From a virus, in the IMG/VR virus record IMGVR_UViG_3300047553_000260, positions 1 through 31,702 of that record: 31,702 nt of DNA. The stretch is one strand, 5' to 3'. A program made the position numbers and the translations under genes. This document shows positions 22,489 to 29,710 of this stretch, in pieces. How positions within the stretch are numbered: position 1 is the first letter of the stretch; each line of letters starts with the position of its first letter. The notes below the pieces were generated by a model, which saw only the letters and a program-made list of their open reading frames with translations, was not told the origin of the DNA and ran no database searches.

Positions 22489-24318
22489 TTGGGTGTTTTT
22501 GTAGAACTTGAGAATGACCACATCATTATTAATGCTGAGTGGCGTCTAAAGGAAGTTTGCCGCGCACTCCCTGGCTCCAAGTGGGATTCAGATAAGAACG
22601 TTTGGCGAATTCCAGTTTCCTGGACTGGCTGCCTGTCTTTGAGATCCACTTTTGGTCAGCAGCTAGAAATTGGCCCAAAGCTTGCTGAATGGGCAAGACT
22701 AGAGAAAGCAACCAGAATTGATCCGTCTAATGCTTTGAGAGAAGTTGAAGGAGTAGAGGACGGAGATCAGGACCTATTTCCGCACCAGCGTGCTGGCGTA
22801 GAGTTTCTCTCTACAGCCCGTAGGGCGCTCTTAGCGGACGAACCAGGCCTAGGCAAGACTGCTCAGGCTATCAGATCCCTAAAGCGCCTACATGACCGCG
22901 GAGATCAGGTTTTCCCTGCCCTAATCGTGTGCCCTAACACTCTAAAAACCAACTGGGAGCGAGAGTTTGACCGCTGGTGGCCTGGAATTGATGTGCAGGT
23001 GATTAAGGGTTCGGCTACCCAACGGCGCAAAGCTTTCGACCACGAAGCACAGGTGTATGTCATCAACTGGGAATCGCTCAGGACTCACTCAAAGTTGCTG
23101 TCGTATGGCTCTATTGCTCTTGCCCGCTGCACCGAGTGTGGTGGCCACGACTCTAAGATCACAGCTGCTAGGTGCGAGGTACACCAACGAGAGCTAAACG
23201 TTATTGACTTTAAAGCCGTAGTTGCTGACGAGATCCACCGCTCAAAGGACCCTAAGTCTAAGCAGACTCGTGCTTTTTGGGCAGCCTCTGGCAATGCTGA
23301 TATCAGATTTGCACTTACAGGTACTCCAATTGCAAATACCGTAGTTGACCTGTGGCCAATTCTTCACTGGCTAGACGCAAAAGAGTGGCCAAGCAAGACT
23401 AAGTGGCTAGATCGCTACGTCAATACAATGATGAACGCCTTTGGCGGGCTTATGATTCTTGGGCTTAAACCAGCTATGGAAGCAGAATTCTTTGCAGGTA
23501 TTCACCCTCGTATGCGCCGTATGTTGAAGCAGAAGGTGCTGCCTTGGCTTCCAGCTGTCATCAATGACCGCAGAGATGTTGAAATGGGTGCCAAGCAGGC
23601 TAAGGCATATAAGCAGATGCTTGAAAACATGATTGCTGAGCTAAGCACTACGCCAGAAGAACGTTTTCAAGAAGCTTATGAGCAGGGTGAAACTGATATT
23701 GTTGTGGCACCTAACCCGCTAACTCAGACAATGCGTCTACTACAGTTTGCTAGTTCGTACGGAACTATGGAACTTGTAGATGGACAAGAGAAAATGATTT
23801 TGTCAGACCCTTCTTGTAAAGTTGATGCTCTGATGGATGACATTGAAAATGGTGACTTTGGCGATGACTCTGTAGCAGTATGTGCAGTATCGCGCCAGCT
23901 CATTGAGTTGCTCAGTGCAAGACTGACTAAAGAGAAGATCCCACACGGGCTAATTACTGGTGCTCAGTCTGGCGACGAGCGTCAGCGAGCTATTGACGAC
24001 TTCCAGTCTGGTAGAACGAAGTGGATTCTTTTCACGGCTCAGGCTGGTGGTGTTGGTGTCACCTTGACAGCAGCACGAAGACTTGTTATGCTTCAAAGAC
24101 CATGGTCCCTTGTCGACTACAAGCAGGCCTTGGACCGAGTTCACAGAATTGGCTCTGAGATTCACGATTCGATTCTCATAACTGATTATGTGACCGAGGG
24201 AACAATTGAAGAGCGAGTAATTGAAGCGCTTGATGGTAAGTCAGAAAACTTCCAGCAAGTAGTGCGCGACAAAGAGCAGCTCATCAAGCTACTAAATGAC
24301 AACAAAAAGGAACTATAG
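22489..24318 (+). CDS. SNF2-family DEAD/H-type helicase with HARP-like N-terminus and zinc insert
   Basis: The start is TTG 22489, with GGAG (22478-22481) seven bases ahead; no in-frame ATG or GTG lies nearer. Residues 1-60 resemble a HARP domain as in SMARCAL1 (KWDSDKNVWRIPV). Walker A is at 117-124 (DEPGLGKT). Motif II is DEIH (247-250), motif III LTGTP (276-280), and motif VI QALDRVHRIG (546-555). An insert between motifs Ia and II contains C214, C217, C229 and H232, a likely zinc site. SMARCAL1-type enzymes anneal or remodel forked DNA. Here it should act in phage replication or recombination with the nuclease and Sak4-like genes downstream, overlapping the nuclease by one base. Confidence 0.88.
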   Translation: MGVFVELENDHIIINAEWRLKEVCRALPGSKWDSDKNVWRIPVSWTGCLSLRSTFGQQLEIGPKLAEWARLEKATRIDPSNALREVEGVEDGDQDLFPHQRAGVEFLSTARRALLADEPGLGKTAQAIRSLKRLHDRGDQVFPALIVCPNTLKTNWEREFDRWWPGIDVQVIKGSATQRRKAFDHEAQVYVINWESLRTHSKLLSYGSIALARCTECGGHDSKITAARCEVHQRELNVIDFKAVVADEIHRSKDPKSKQTRAFWAASGNADIRFALTGTPIANTVVDLWPILHWLDAKEWPSKTKWLDRYVNTMMNAFGGLMILGLKPAMEAEFFAGIHPRMRRMLKQKVLPWLPAVINDRRDVEMGAKQAKAYKQMLENMIAELSTTPEERFQEAYEQGETDIVVAPNPLTQTMRLLQFASSYGTMELVDGQEKMILSDPSCKVDALMDDIENGDFGDDSVAVCAVSRQLIELLSARLTKEKIPHGLITGAQSGDERQRAIDDFQSGRTKWILFTAQAGGVGVTLTAARRLVMLQRPWSLVDYKQALDRVHRIGSEIHDSILITDYVTEGTIEERVIEALDGKSENFQQVVRDKEQLIKLLNDNKKEL

Positions 24319-25250
24319 TGACAGAGCCAATTAGAATCTCCAACTCGGAGATCCAAACCTTTAAGGACTGCCGTCGCCGTTGGTGGTTTACGTACTACCG
24401 TCGTCTTCGTCCAAAGGTTGAAGAATTTACTGGAGCCCTTGCTCTTGGGTCTCGAATCCACGAGGCACTAGATCGACACTACTCCACTGGTCAGGATCTT
24501 CTTGAAGCTCACTCTGAGCTAGTCAAAGAAGACCTAAAGAAGATGAATGACGCATTCCGCGATACTACGAATCTTGAAACTGAAGCCGAGCTAGGCCGAG
24601 TTATGCTTGAAGGATACCTTGAGTGGATTGAGCTCAATGGCATTGATGCAGAGCTAGAGATGATTTCTACTGAAGAAATTATTGAACGCCCAATGCTAAA
24701 TGGTCGCGTAACTCTTCAGGGAAAGATTGATATGCGTGTTCGTCGTAAGATTGACGGCGCTCGCATGTTCCGTGACTTTAAGACTGTTGGTGGCTCATTT
24801 GCCGACTTTGGCTCTATCTCTCACATGAATGAGCAGGTCTTGACCTATATGATTCTCGAAGAGGCGCAGAATAAAGAAGGCGAAAGGTCTGATGGCGCTA
24901 TCTTTACAATGCTTCGAAAGGTAAAGCGCGGTGCTTACGCTAAGCCACCGTTCTACGACCAAATCGAAGTTCGACACAATAAGTTTGCTCTCCGCTCGTT
25001 TTATGAGCGCCTGGAAGGCACTCTAGAGGACATGATGCGCGTGCGTGATGCCCTAGACGCTGGTGAGAGCCACTTCCGCTATGCATATCCGAAACCAAGC
25101 CGTGATTGTAAGTGGAAGTGCCAATTCTTCGCTATTTGCCCTCTAGTTGACGATGGTTCGGCAGCTGAAGCAGCAATTAGCGATGCGTTCGTGGTCGCCG
25201 ACCCGTACGGATACTATGGAATAAACGATGAACAGAAGGGAAGTGAGTAA
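24318..25250 (+). CDS. PD-(D/E)XK exonuclease, RecB/Cas4-like, with Fe-S cysteines
   Basis: The start is GTG 24318 in a TAGTG overlap, preceded by AAGG. The 310-residue product shows the RecB-family pattern: ISNSEIQTFKDCRRRWWF at the start, H48 (SRIHEALDRHY), D138 (LQGKIDMR), D153-x-K155 (FRDFKT) and Q173 (NEQVLTYM). C18 together with C264, C268 and C274 (CKWKCQFFAIC) matches the four-Cys iron-sulfur staple of AddB/Cas4-type nucleases. It would resect DNA ends, giving single strands for the downstream ATPase and SSB. The gene is coupled to the helicase and to the ATPase by one-base overlaps. Confidence 0.88.
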   Translation: MTEPIRISNSEIQTFKDCRRRWWFTYYRRLRPKVEEFTGALALGSRIHEALDRHYSTGQDLLEAHSELVKEDLKKMNDAFRDTTNLETEAELGRVMLEGYLEWIELNGIDAELEMISTEEIIERPMLNGRVTLQGKIDMRVRRKIDGARMFRDFKTVGGSFADFGSISHMNEQVLTYMILEEAQNKEGERSDGAIFTMLRKVKRGAYAKPPFYDQIEVRHNKFALRSFYERLEGTLEDMMRVRDALDAGESHFRYAYPKPSRDCKWKCQFFAICPLVDDGSAAEAAISDAFVVADPYGYYGINDEQKGSE

Positions 25251-26020
25251 TGAGTAACGCAGTTGATCGCAGTTTAACAATTATGGTTTATGGCGAATCT
25301 AAGGTTGGTAAGTCCAGCTTTGCTGTAACAGCTCCATACCCACGCCTAATGCTTGACGTTGAGGGAGGCCACCGCTTCCTGCCAATCAACATTAAGTATT
25401 GGGATCCTATGACTGAAGAGCCACCACTGGCTGACGGTACTTGGGACACGGTTGTAGTCAAGGTAAATGACTATGACGTTGTCATGAAGGCGTTCCAGTG
25501 GCTTCAGTCTGGTAAGCACCAGTTCAAGTCCTTGATCATTGACTCTATCTCGGAGCTCCAGGTCAAGTGCATGGACAACATCGCAGGTACAGAGCAGATG
25601 AAGATGCAGCAGTGGGGCGAGCTACTTCGCCACATGGGTGCACTTCTTCGCGACCTCCGTGACCTTACGATGCACCCTACTCAGCCTCTCGAGGCTGTAG
25701 TACTGACAGCTATGGCACGTAAGGGTCAGGATGGTGTATACCGTCCATACCTACAGGGTCAGCTAGCGATTCAGGCCCCATATTTCTACGACATTCTGGG
25801 AGCAATTACAGTCGAAACTGTACCTAACCCAGACCCGATGCAGGCACCGTACAAGGTGCGTCGCATGTATGTAGAGCGCACCCCAGAGTATGAAGCTGGA
25901 GAGCGTGTACAGGGACGTCTAGGAAAAGTAGTAGAGCAGCAAGACCTTGGGGTTGAGCGCATGCTAGACATCGTCTTTGGCGAAAAGAAAACAGAAACAA
26001 CAACTAAGAAGGCAGGATAA
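25250..26020 (+). CDS. AAA/RecA-like ATPase, Sak4-type recombinase
   Basis: The 256-residue product starts in a TAATG overlap, with AAGGG upstream. Walker A is GESKVGKSS (15-23, K21), and Walker B is SLIIDS ending at D98. The single RecA-like core, the short length and the C-terminal region (TPEYEAGERVQGRLGKVVEQQ) are those of phage Sak4 proteins, minimal Rad51-like annealing ATPases. Its place between an end-resecting nuclease and an SSB-like gene is the usual recombination cassette. The C-terminal tail is Lys/Thr-rich and probably disordered. Confidence 0.8.
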   Translation: MSNAVDRSLTIMVYGESKVGKSSFAVTAPYPRLMLDVEGGHRFLPINIKYWDPMTEEPPLADGTWDTVVVKVNDYDVVMKAFQWLQSGKHQFKSLIIDSISELQVKCMDNIAGTEQMKMQQWGELLRHMGALLRDLRDLTMHPTQPLEAVVLTAMARKGQDGVYRPYLQGQLAIQAPYFYDILGAITVETVPNPDPMQAPYKVRRMYVERTPEYEAGERVQGRLGKVVEQQDLGVERMLDIVFGEKKTETTTKKAG

Positions 26021-26025
26021 TAACT

Positions 26026-26595
26026 ATGACTACGGTCAACTTTGCAGAGCTAGTTAAGCAGGCAGGAACTGCTGCAACTTCTAGCAACAACTACGCCCCG
26101 CTACCAGATGGTGACTACGACCTAAAGGTAATCGAGGCACAGGCAACTACAACTTCAACTGGTAAGTTGATGTTCAAGATCACCAATGAGGTTCAGGGTG
26201 GTGCACATGACAAGCGCCGCGTTTGGGACCAGTTGGTTGTTACCCAGGACAACCCTAAAGCAATGAACATGTTCTTCATGAAGGCATCTGCTATGGGTCT
26301 ACCTACAACCTATTTCGAGCAGAACCCGTCGCCAGCTCAGATCGAGCAGGCTCTTCTTGGTCGTAGCTTCCGTGGAACTCTAGGTACTCGTACCTACAAT
26401 GGAAACCAGAGCAACGAGATTAAGCGCTACTTCCCAGCGAATGTGGCCGCTGTTGCAGCTGCTGCCCCTGTTGCAGCTGCTGCTCCAGCTCCTGCACCAG
26501 CTCCAGCCCCTGTTGCAGCTGCTCCTGCACCAGCTCCAGCTCCTGCACCAGCACCTGCATCACCAGTTGCTGGCACAGAGGATGCTCCGTTCTAA
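26026..26595 (+). CDS. Single-stranded DNA binding protein (DUF669-like) with Ala/Pro linker
   Basis: Residues 1-137 have the pattern of phage DUF669/SSB-like proteins: NNYAPLPDGDYDLKVIEA, then KLMFKITNEVQGGAHDKRRVWDQL as short segments, and a closing SNEIKRYFP. Residues 139-180 are an Ala/Pro linker. The C-terminus is GTEDAPF, resembling the acidic Asp-Asp-Ile-Pro-Phe tip through which bacterial SSBs recruit partner proteins. The arrangement of fold, flexible linker and acidic Phe-ending tip is therefore that of an SSB. It should coat single strands made by the nuclease. AGGCAGGA precedes the start and a strong terminator follows. Confidence 0.78.
   Translation: MTTVNFAELVKQAGTAATSSNNYAPLPDGDYDLKVIEAQATTTSTGKLMFKITNEVQGGAHDKRRVWDQLVVTQDNPKAMNMFFMKASAMGLPTTYFEQNPSPAQIEQALLGRSFRGTLGTRTYNGNQSNEIKRYFPANVAAVAAAAPVAAAAPAPAPAPAPVAAAPAPAPAPAPAPASPVAGTEDAPF
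26440..26565 (+). repeat. Ala/Pro coding repeat in the SSB-like gene
   Basis: About 126 bases of near-repeating GCTCCAGCTCCTGCACCAGC-type units encode the Ala/Pro linker. The alternate frame also stays open here (a Leu/His/Gln-rich shadow), as expected of such repeats. Length variation between relatives is likely. Confidence 0.6.
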
Positions 26596-26604
26596 ATAAA
26601 AATC

Positions 26605-26632
26605 GAGGCGGGGTGGGAAACCACCCCGCTTC
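26605..26632 (+). terminator. Intrinsic terminator closing the replication module
   Basis: GCGGGGTGG (26608-26616) and CCACCCCGC (26621-26629) form a perfect 9-bp GC stem with a GAAA tetraloop. GAG and TTC extend it by three pairs (one G-T). TTATTA follows. This is the clearest terminator in the window and separates the SSB gene from the accessory region. Confidence 0.88.
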
Positions 26633-26647
26633 TTATTAGAGGTTTGT

Positions 26648-27658
26648 ATGAAAATTCTTATGACTGGCATGGCTTCTGCCCATTGCTCAATTAAAGGTAA
26701 TGTAACTTTTTTCTCTGGTCTATATAAGGCATTCTCGGAATTTGCAGACGTCACTATATGCGAACCTCGACTCGGTTGGTCACGCGCTGATCTAGAGTCT
26801 TTTGACTTAGTAGTTGTTGGACTAACCCCACCTACATCTCTAGCTGCAAATAAAATCTATGGAGCACTACATGTTCTAGATTTAATGTACGAGTCGCCTA
26901 AACTACGACTAGTAGTTGACAGTAATCAAGTGTGGCAATTTAAAAATAGCTTCGCGTCATTTAAACGCAATCCAGCTCAAATCCTGAGTCCTCTACATAT
27001 AGCTAGAAAAGACTACAACTCGGCTGTGGCTAAGCATGTCGGAAGCTTTGAGGCACTAGCGGGAAAAATTTCAGCGGTAGTTTGGCCTATGACGTACATC
27101 CCACTGCTACCATGGCAGTCCGTAACTGATGCTGCAAACGCCACTGGGATTGTCCCAGCCGATAGGGCTATCGGTATTCAGGTCGACCAATTCTTTATAT
27201 CTAAACAGTCTGTCGCTCAGGGTATTCGAAATGATTATTGGGCGGTAGAAAACCCTAAAAGTTTGTGGTGGCAGACAACTTCTAAAACAATAAGGCACGA
27301 ATTCACCCCGCTCTCAACTGTCAAAAAGCCTAAAGATTTAGATGTGCAGCAGGTGATAGCTTCTTCAATGGGACTAGTTGTGCCTCCTCAGGACAGGAAG
27401 GTTGGTACTTGGTGGAGCTACAGGTACCTACAAGCTCTGAATACTAATACTCCTGTAGTTACATACTGGCAGGACACTGTTAGCTTTTCGGATTCTTGGT
27501 CAAAACTTGCATATCAGGTAGAAGATATGGATATCTATGACCGTCAAGAGCTAGCCAGACTTCAATTTATTGACTATATAGACAATAGCCCGACAATCCA
27601 CCAGGTGACCCATAACTTGCAAAATGACCTGGTAGAATCAACTCAGGAGAGAATATAA
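26648..27658 (+). CDS. Glycosyltransferase-like protein (GT-B type?), actinophage family
   Basis: The 336-residue product starts at ATG 26648 after AGAGG. The N-terminus reads as a Rossmann-like domain: MKILMTGMASAHC, then a strand and helix, then DLVVVGLTPPTSLAANKIYGAL. The middle has PKLRLVVDSNQVWQ. The C-terminal half (RKVGTWWSYRYLQALNTNTPV) looks like the second lobe of a GT-B enzyme, where a sugar nucleotide would bind. I believe this protein type is widespread in actinophages, usually without an assigned function. The transferase activity is inferred from overall layout, without a clear catalytic motif. It heads an accessory operon of one-base overlaps with the next two genes. Confidence 0.5.
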   Translation: MKILMTGMASAHCSIKGNVTFFSGLYKAFSEFADVTICEPRLGWSRADLESFDLVVVGLTPPTSLAANKIYGALHVLDLMYESPKLRLVVDSNQVWQFKNSFASFKRNPAQILSPLHIARKDYNSAVAKHVGSFEALAGKISAVVWPMTYIPLLPWQSVTDAANATGIVPADRAIGIQVDQFFISKQSVAQGIRNDYWAVENPKSLWWQTTSKTIRHEFTPLSTVKKPKDLDVQQVIASSMGLVVPPQDRKVGTWWSYRYLQALNTNTPVVTYWQDTVSFSDSWSKLAYQVEDMDIYDRQELARLQFIDYIDNSPTIHQVTHNLQNDLVESTQERI

Positions 27659-28095
27659 TGCCAGAAATTAATCGCGAATGGGCAGTTGAACAGTTACAAG
27701 CTGCCAAGGTAAAAGTAGGATCTGGGAAAGCTATTATGGCCCTTTTGGAGGCCTGGGAAGCCCTCCCTGATCTAAGTGACAACATGAAAGAAGAGATCCT
27801 TAAAGTCTTCCCTCTAATTGCTAGGGGCGTTGTGCTTAAGGTCGAGGAAGATGAAGATGACTACACCTGGGTTGCCCTCCAGCCAGGACAAATTAAAGTT
27901 GGAGATGTCGTCAGAGTTAAGGCAGATGCTTTCACAGACAAGCTCGGACCCATTCACAACGGTCGCCGCGGCTCGGTGGCTGCAGTTCGCTATGGAGATG
28001 TCATCTTCAATGACACTGACGGAAAGAAGCCAGAACTTAAGGGAGTCCACTACTCGCCGTATAAGCTAGAGAAGCGTGTAAAGAAGGTAAGCTAA
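27658..28095 (+). CDS. Unknown protein with SH3/KOW-like C-terminal domain
   Basis: The 145-residue product overlaps the previous gene by one base (TAATG). Residues 1-60 are helical. Residues ~78-140 form a beta-rich segment containing KVGDVVRVKADAFTD, GRRGSVAAVRYGDVIF and HYSPYKLEKRV. This is the look of an SH3-like barrel such as KOW or plant-homology adaptors bound to nucleic acid or protein. I do not recognise a specific family, and function is unknown. Its tight coupling on both sides suggests a role shared with the neighbouring accessory genes. Confidence 0.65.
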   Translation: MPEINREWAVEQLQAAKVKVGSGKAIMALLEAWEALPDLSDNMKEEILKVFPLIARGVVLKVEEDEDDYTWVALQPGQIKVGDVVRVKADAFTDKLGPIHNGRRGSVAAVRYGDVIFNDTDGKKPELKGVHYSPYKLEKRVKKVS

Positions 28096-28349
28096 TGCGA
28101 GCATCGTTTGAGCTAAAACTGGTTGCCTCAACATTGGGCGAGGCTAGGGCTAGGGCATATAAAGAACTTGCTAAGTTTCTAGCTATCTCCGAGGAAGAAG
28201 TCTCTGAGAAGGTGTCTATTGAGCTGAAAGTCTCATACCCTAAAGCTGATACTGTTCAGGAGATAGAGACCTCCGTAGATTCTGGAATTTTTCAGGTGAC
28301 AGTGTTTGGGACACTAAAACAGAGTATTGCAAAACCTTTTGGAATGTAG
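28095..28349 (+). CDS. Small protein, unknown
   Basis: The 84-residue product starts in a TAATG overlap. The pattern is strand (ASFELKLVAS), helix (LGEARARAYKELAKFL), helix, strand (SIELKVSYPK), strand (SGIFQVTVFG), a compact alpha/beta fold. There are no Cys residues or membrane segments. No family is recognised. A promoter-like TTGACA begins one base after its stop codon. Confidence 0.6.
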   Translation: MRASFELKLVASTLGEARARAYKELAKFLAISEEEVSEKVSIELKVSYPKADTVQEIETSVDSGIFQVTVFGTLKQSIAKPFGM

Positions 28350-28384
28350 TTGACAAACTTCGTAAATGCTGCTAGCTTTTAGTT
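28350..28384 (+). promoter_or_regulatory. Promoter for a probably leaderless mRNA
   Basis: TTGACA (28350-28355) is a perfect -35 hexamer. A 17-base spacer leads to TAGCTT (28373-28378), which fits the actinobacterial TANNNT -10. Counting seven bases on puts the transcription start at 28385, exactly the A of the next ATG. No ribosome binding site is present before that ATG. Confidence 0.65.
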
Positions 28385-28876
28385 ATGCAAACATTTGTCC
28401 CGCTGCTTGGCTCAGCAGATACAGCCAAAGTATTAGATCGTGCCCGCCTAAATAAGCAAGCTCTGGAGGGCTGGCAGATCCTTATGAACCTAGTCCAACT
28501 TGATCCTCAAGGCAACCACCGTGTATCTAAGGGTTGGTCTAACCATCCCGCCGTCAAAATGTGGCGTGGGCACGAAGGTGCTCTAGTGTCCTACATCCTC
28601 AAGATGACCTTGGAGTGGGAGAAGCGCGGCTATAAAACTACTATAGGTGAGAAAACATTGACCACTTATATACAAGCAGTCAAGTTAGGAAGAATCACCA
28701 GAGATAGTCACAGGCTTCCAGCTTGGATGAAAGATAAAGCTCTCTTTAACAGCATCGCATCAAGCCACAGGATGGCTCTACTTAACAAGGACTACGAGTG
28801 GTACTCTCAGTTTTCTTGGCCCGAAGATTCTGGTACGCGTCCAGAAACATACGATTACGTGTGGCCAGTAAACTAA
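28385..28876 (+). CDS. Pyrimidine-dimer DNA glycosylase-like protein (MSMEG_6728 family)
   Basis: The 163-residue product begins MQTFVPLLGSADTAKVLDR and continues RLNKQALEGWQILMNL. The conserved core NHPAVKMWRGHEGAL is at 53-67, and it ends with SSHRMALLNKDYEWY and a YVWP near the terminus. This matches the actinobacterial MSMEG_6728-like family, placed with pyrimidine-dimer glycosylase/endonuclease V relatives. T4 endonuclease V excises UV-induced cyclobutane dimers; that the present protein does so is an inference from family membership only. The start codon has no ribosome binding site and coincides with the predicted transcription start, so translation is likely leaderless. Confidence 0.65.
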   Translation: MQTFVPLLGSADTAKVLDRARLNKQALEGWQILMNLVQLDPQGNHRVSKGWSNHPAVKMWRGHEGALVSYILKMTLEWEKRGYKTTIGEKTLTTYIQAVKLGRITRDSHRLPAWMKDKALFNSIASSHRMALLNKDYEWYSQFSWPEDSGTRPETYDYVWPVN

Positions 28877-28882
28877 TTTTGT

Positions 28883-28927
28883 AATTTACGGTAAATTTTA
28901 CTATGCAATAGTCTATTTTTAGACTAT
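28883..28927 (+). promoter_or_regulatory. Two adjacent palindromes, the second covering a start codon
   Basis: AATTTACGGTAAATT (28883-28897) is a perfect 7-1-7 inverted repeat. ATAGTCTA (28908-28915) and TAGACTAT (28920-28927) make an 8-bp perfect stem with a TTTT loop. The 3' arm includes the first two bases of the ATG at 28926. TATTTT (28914-28919) could be a -10 that would also place transcription start at the ATG. They fill the 49-bp gap and suggest an operator region or translational control. Confidence 0.5.
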
Positions 28928-29264
28928 GAGGCGTAAAAAAGCTGTATCTCAGCCTGTTTGGTTTATATGGGAAGGCGAGGAATTTCCTCGTCAAATACAT
29001 TCTGATTCTATTGTTTTCTATCTAAATGAGCATGTATACCTAGATAGTGATGATATTGCTAAAAAATCACTTGCCACTACCTTACTTCAAGAGGGTATAT
29101 CCGAATCAATAGGTCACTCATATCGTCTTATCGATAGCTCAGCGGTTACCAGGGCTGGGTATTGCTATGAAGGTGGAGATGACAGATTCCCTTTATACTG
29201 CGAGGATGATAGTCCGTTTCTTGATTATGATGCAACTTTTGTTGAGGTAGCATATGTGGACTAA
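28926..29264 (+). CDS. Unknown acidic protein, possibly leaderless
   Basis: The 112-residue product starts at ATG 28926, its only nearby start codon, and has no ribosome binding site. After a basic start (MRRKKAVSQPVWFIWEGEEF) it is rich in Asp, Glu, Tyr and Ser, with HVYLDSDDIAKKSLATTLLQ and two Cys (C79, C91). I recognise no family. It overlaps the WhiB-like gene by 11 bases, so the two are probably co-regulated through the palindromes upstream. Confidence 0.6.
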   Translation: MRRKKAVSQPVWFIWEGEEFPRQIHSDSIVFYLNEHVYLDSDDIAKKSLATTLLQEGISESIGHSYRLIDSSAVTRAGYCYEGGDDRFPLYCEDDSPFLDYDATFVEVAYVD

Positions 29265-29703
29265 TGGACCAGATTGGCATGAAGATGCCGAGTGTGCTAA
29301 AGCAGAAAATCTAGACAAGATTGATAATTTTTTTGCAAATAAGCCAGCTCAGCAGTGGGAAGCTAAAAAGCTATGCAATAAGTGCCCAGTTAAGCGCGAC
29401 TGTGTCAAATGGGCTCTAGATAATAAACAAATCTGGGGCATCTGGGGTGGGCTTGACTCTGGTCAGATTAGAAACACGCTTTCTGTGAATTGGGACGGCC
29501 AGGAGATGAGATATAAGCGTTTCCCACTATGTCCTAGCTGTAGAGCCAAGACTGACAACCTAGAGACAGCAACTGTCGACAGGCCAGACGGTGGTCGATG
29601 GGCGACTATGCGAGTAGTTAGATGCAATAGCTGCAACTTTATCTGGCAAAGCAGAACTAGTGCAAACGCTGTAGATGCTTACCACGCTCAGCAAGGCAAG
29701 TAA
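29254..29703 (+). CDS. WhiB-like Fe-S regulator fused to a zinc ribbon
   Basis: The 149-residue product starts inside the preceding gene. Residues 8-66 are a WhiB domain: C14 (DAECAKAEN), then C41, C44 and C50 (LCNKCPVKRDC), with the signature GIWGG at 62-66. These four Cys bind a 4Fe-4S cluster in the family. Residues 90-130 add C93, C96 (CPSC) and C124, C127 (CNSC), a typical zinc-ribbon spacing. WhiB proteins bind the primary sigma factor and tune transcription; mycobacteriophage WhiB proteins can repress host genes. The added ribbon might contact DNA or another partner. This is the strongest evidence in the window for an actinobacterial host. Confidence 0.88.
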   Translation: MWTNGPDWHEDAECAKAENLDKIDNFFANKPAQQWEAKKLCNKCPVKRDCVKWALDNKQIWGIWGGLDSGQIRNTLSVNWDGQEMRYKRFPLCPSCRAKTDNLETATVDRPDGGRWATMRVVRCNSCNFIWQSRTSANAVDAYHAQQGK

Positions 29704-29710
29704 TAGCAGT

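Noticed and set aside
26399-26599. Leu/His/Gln-rich second frame in the SSB-like gene
   Set aside because: A frame-shifted reading of the Ala/Pro repeat, with no separate start signal.
29675-29710. ATG 29675 as start of the GT32-like gene
   Set aside because: No ribosome binding site and deep inside the WhiB gene; ATG 29711 fits the family's N-terminus. Not fully excluded.
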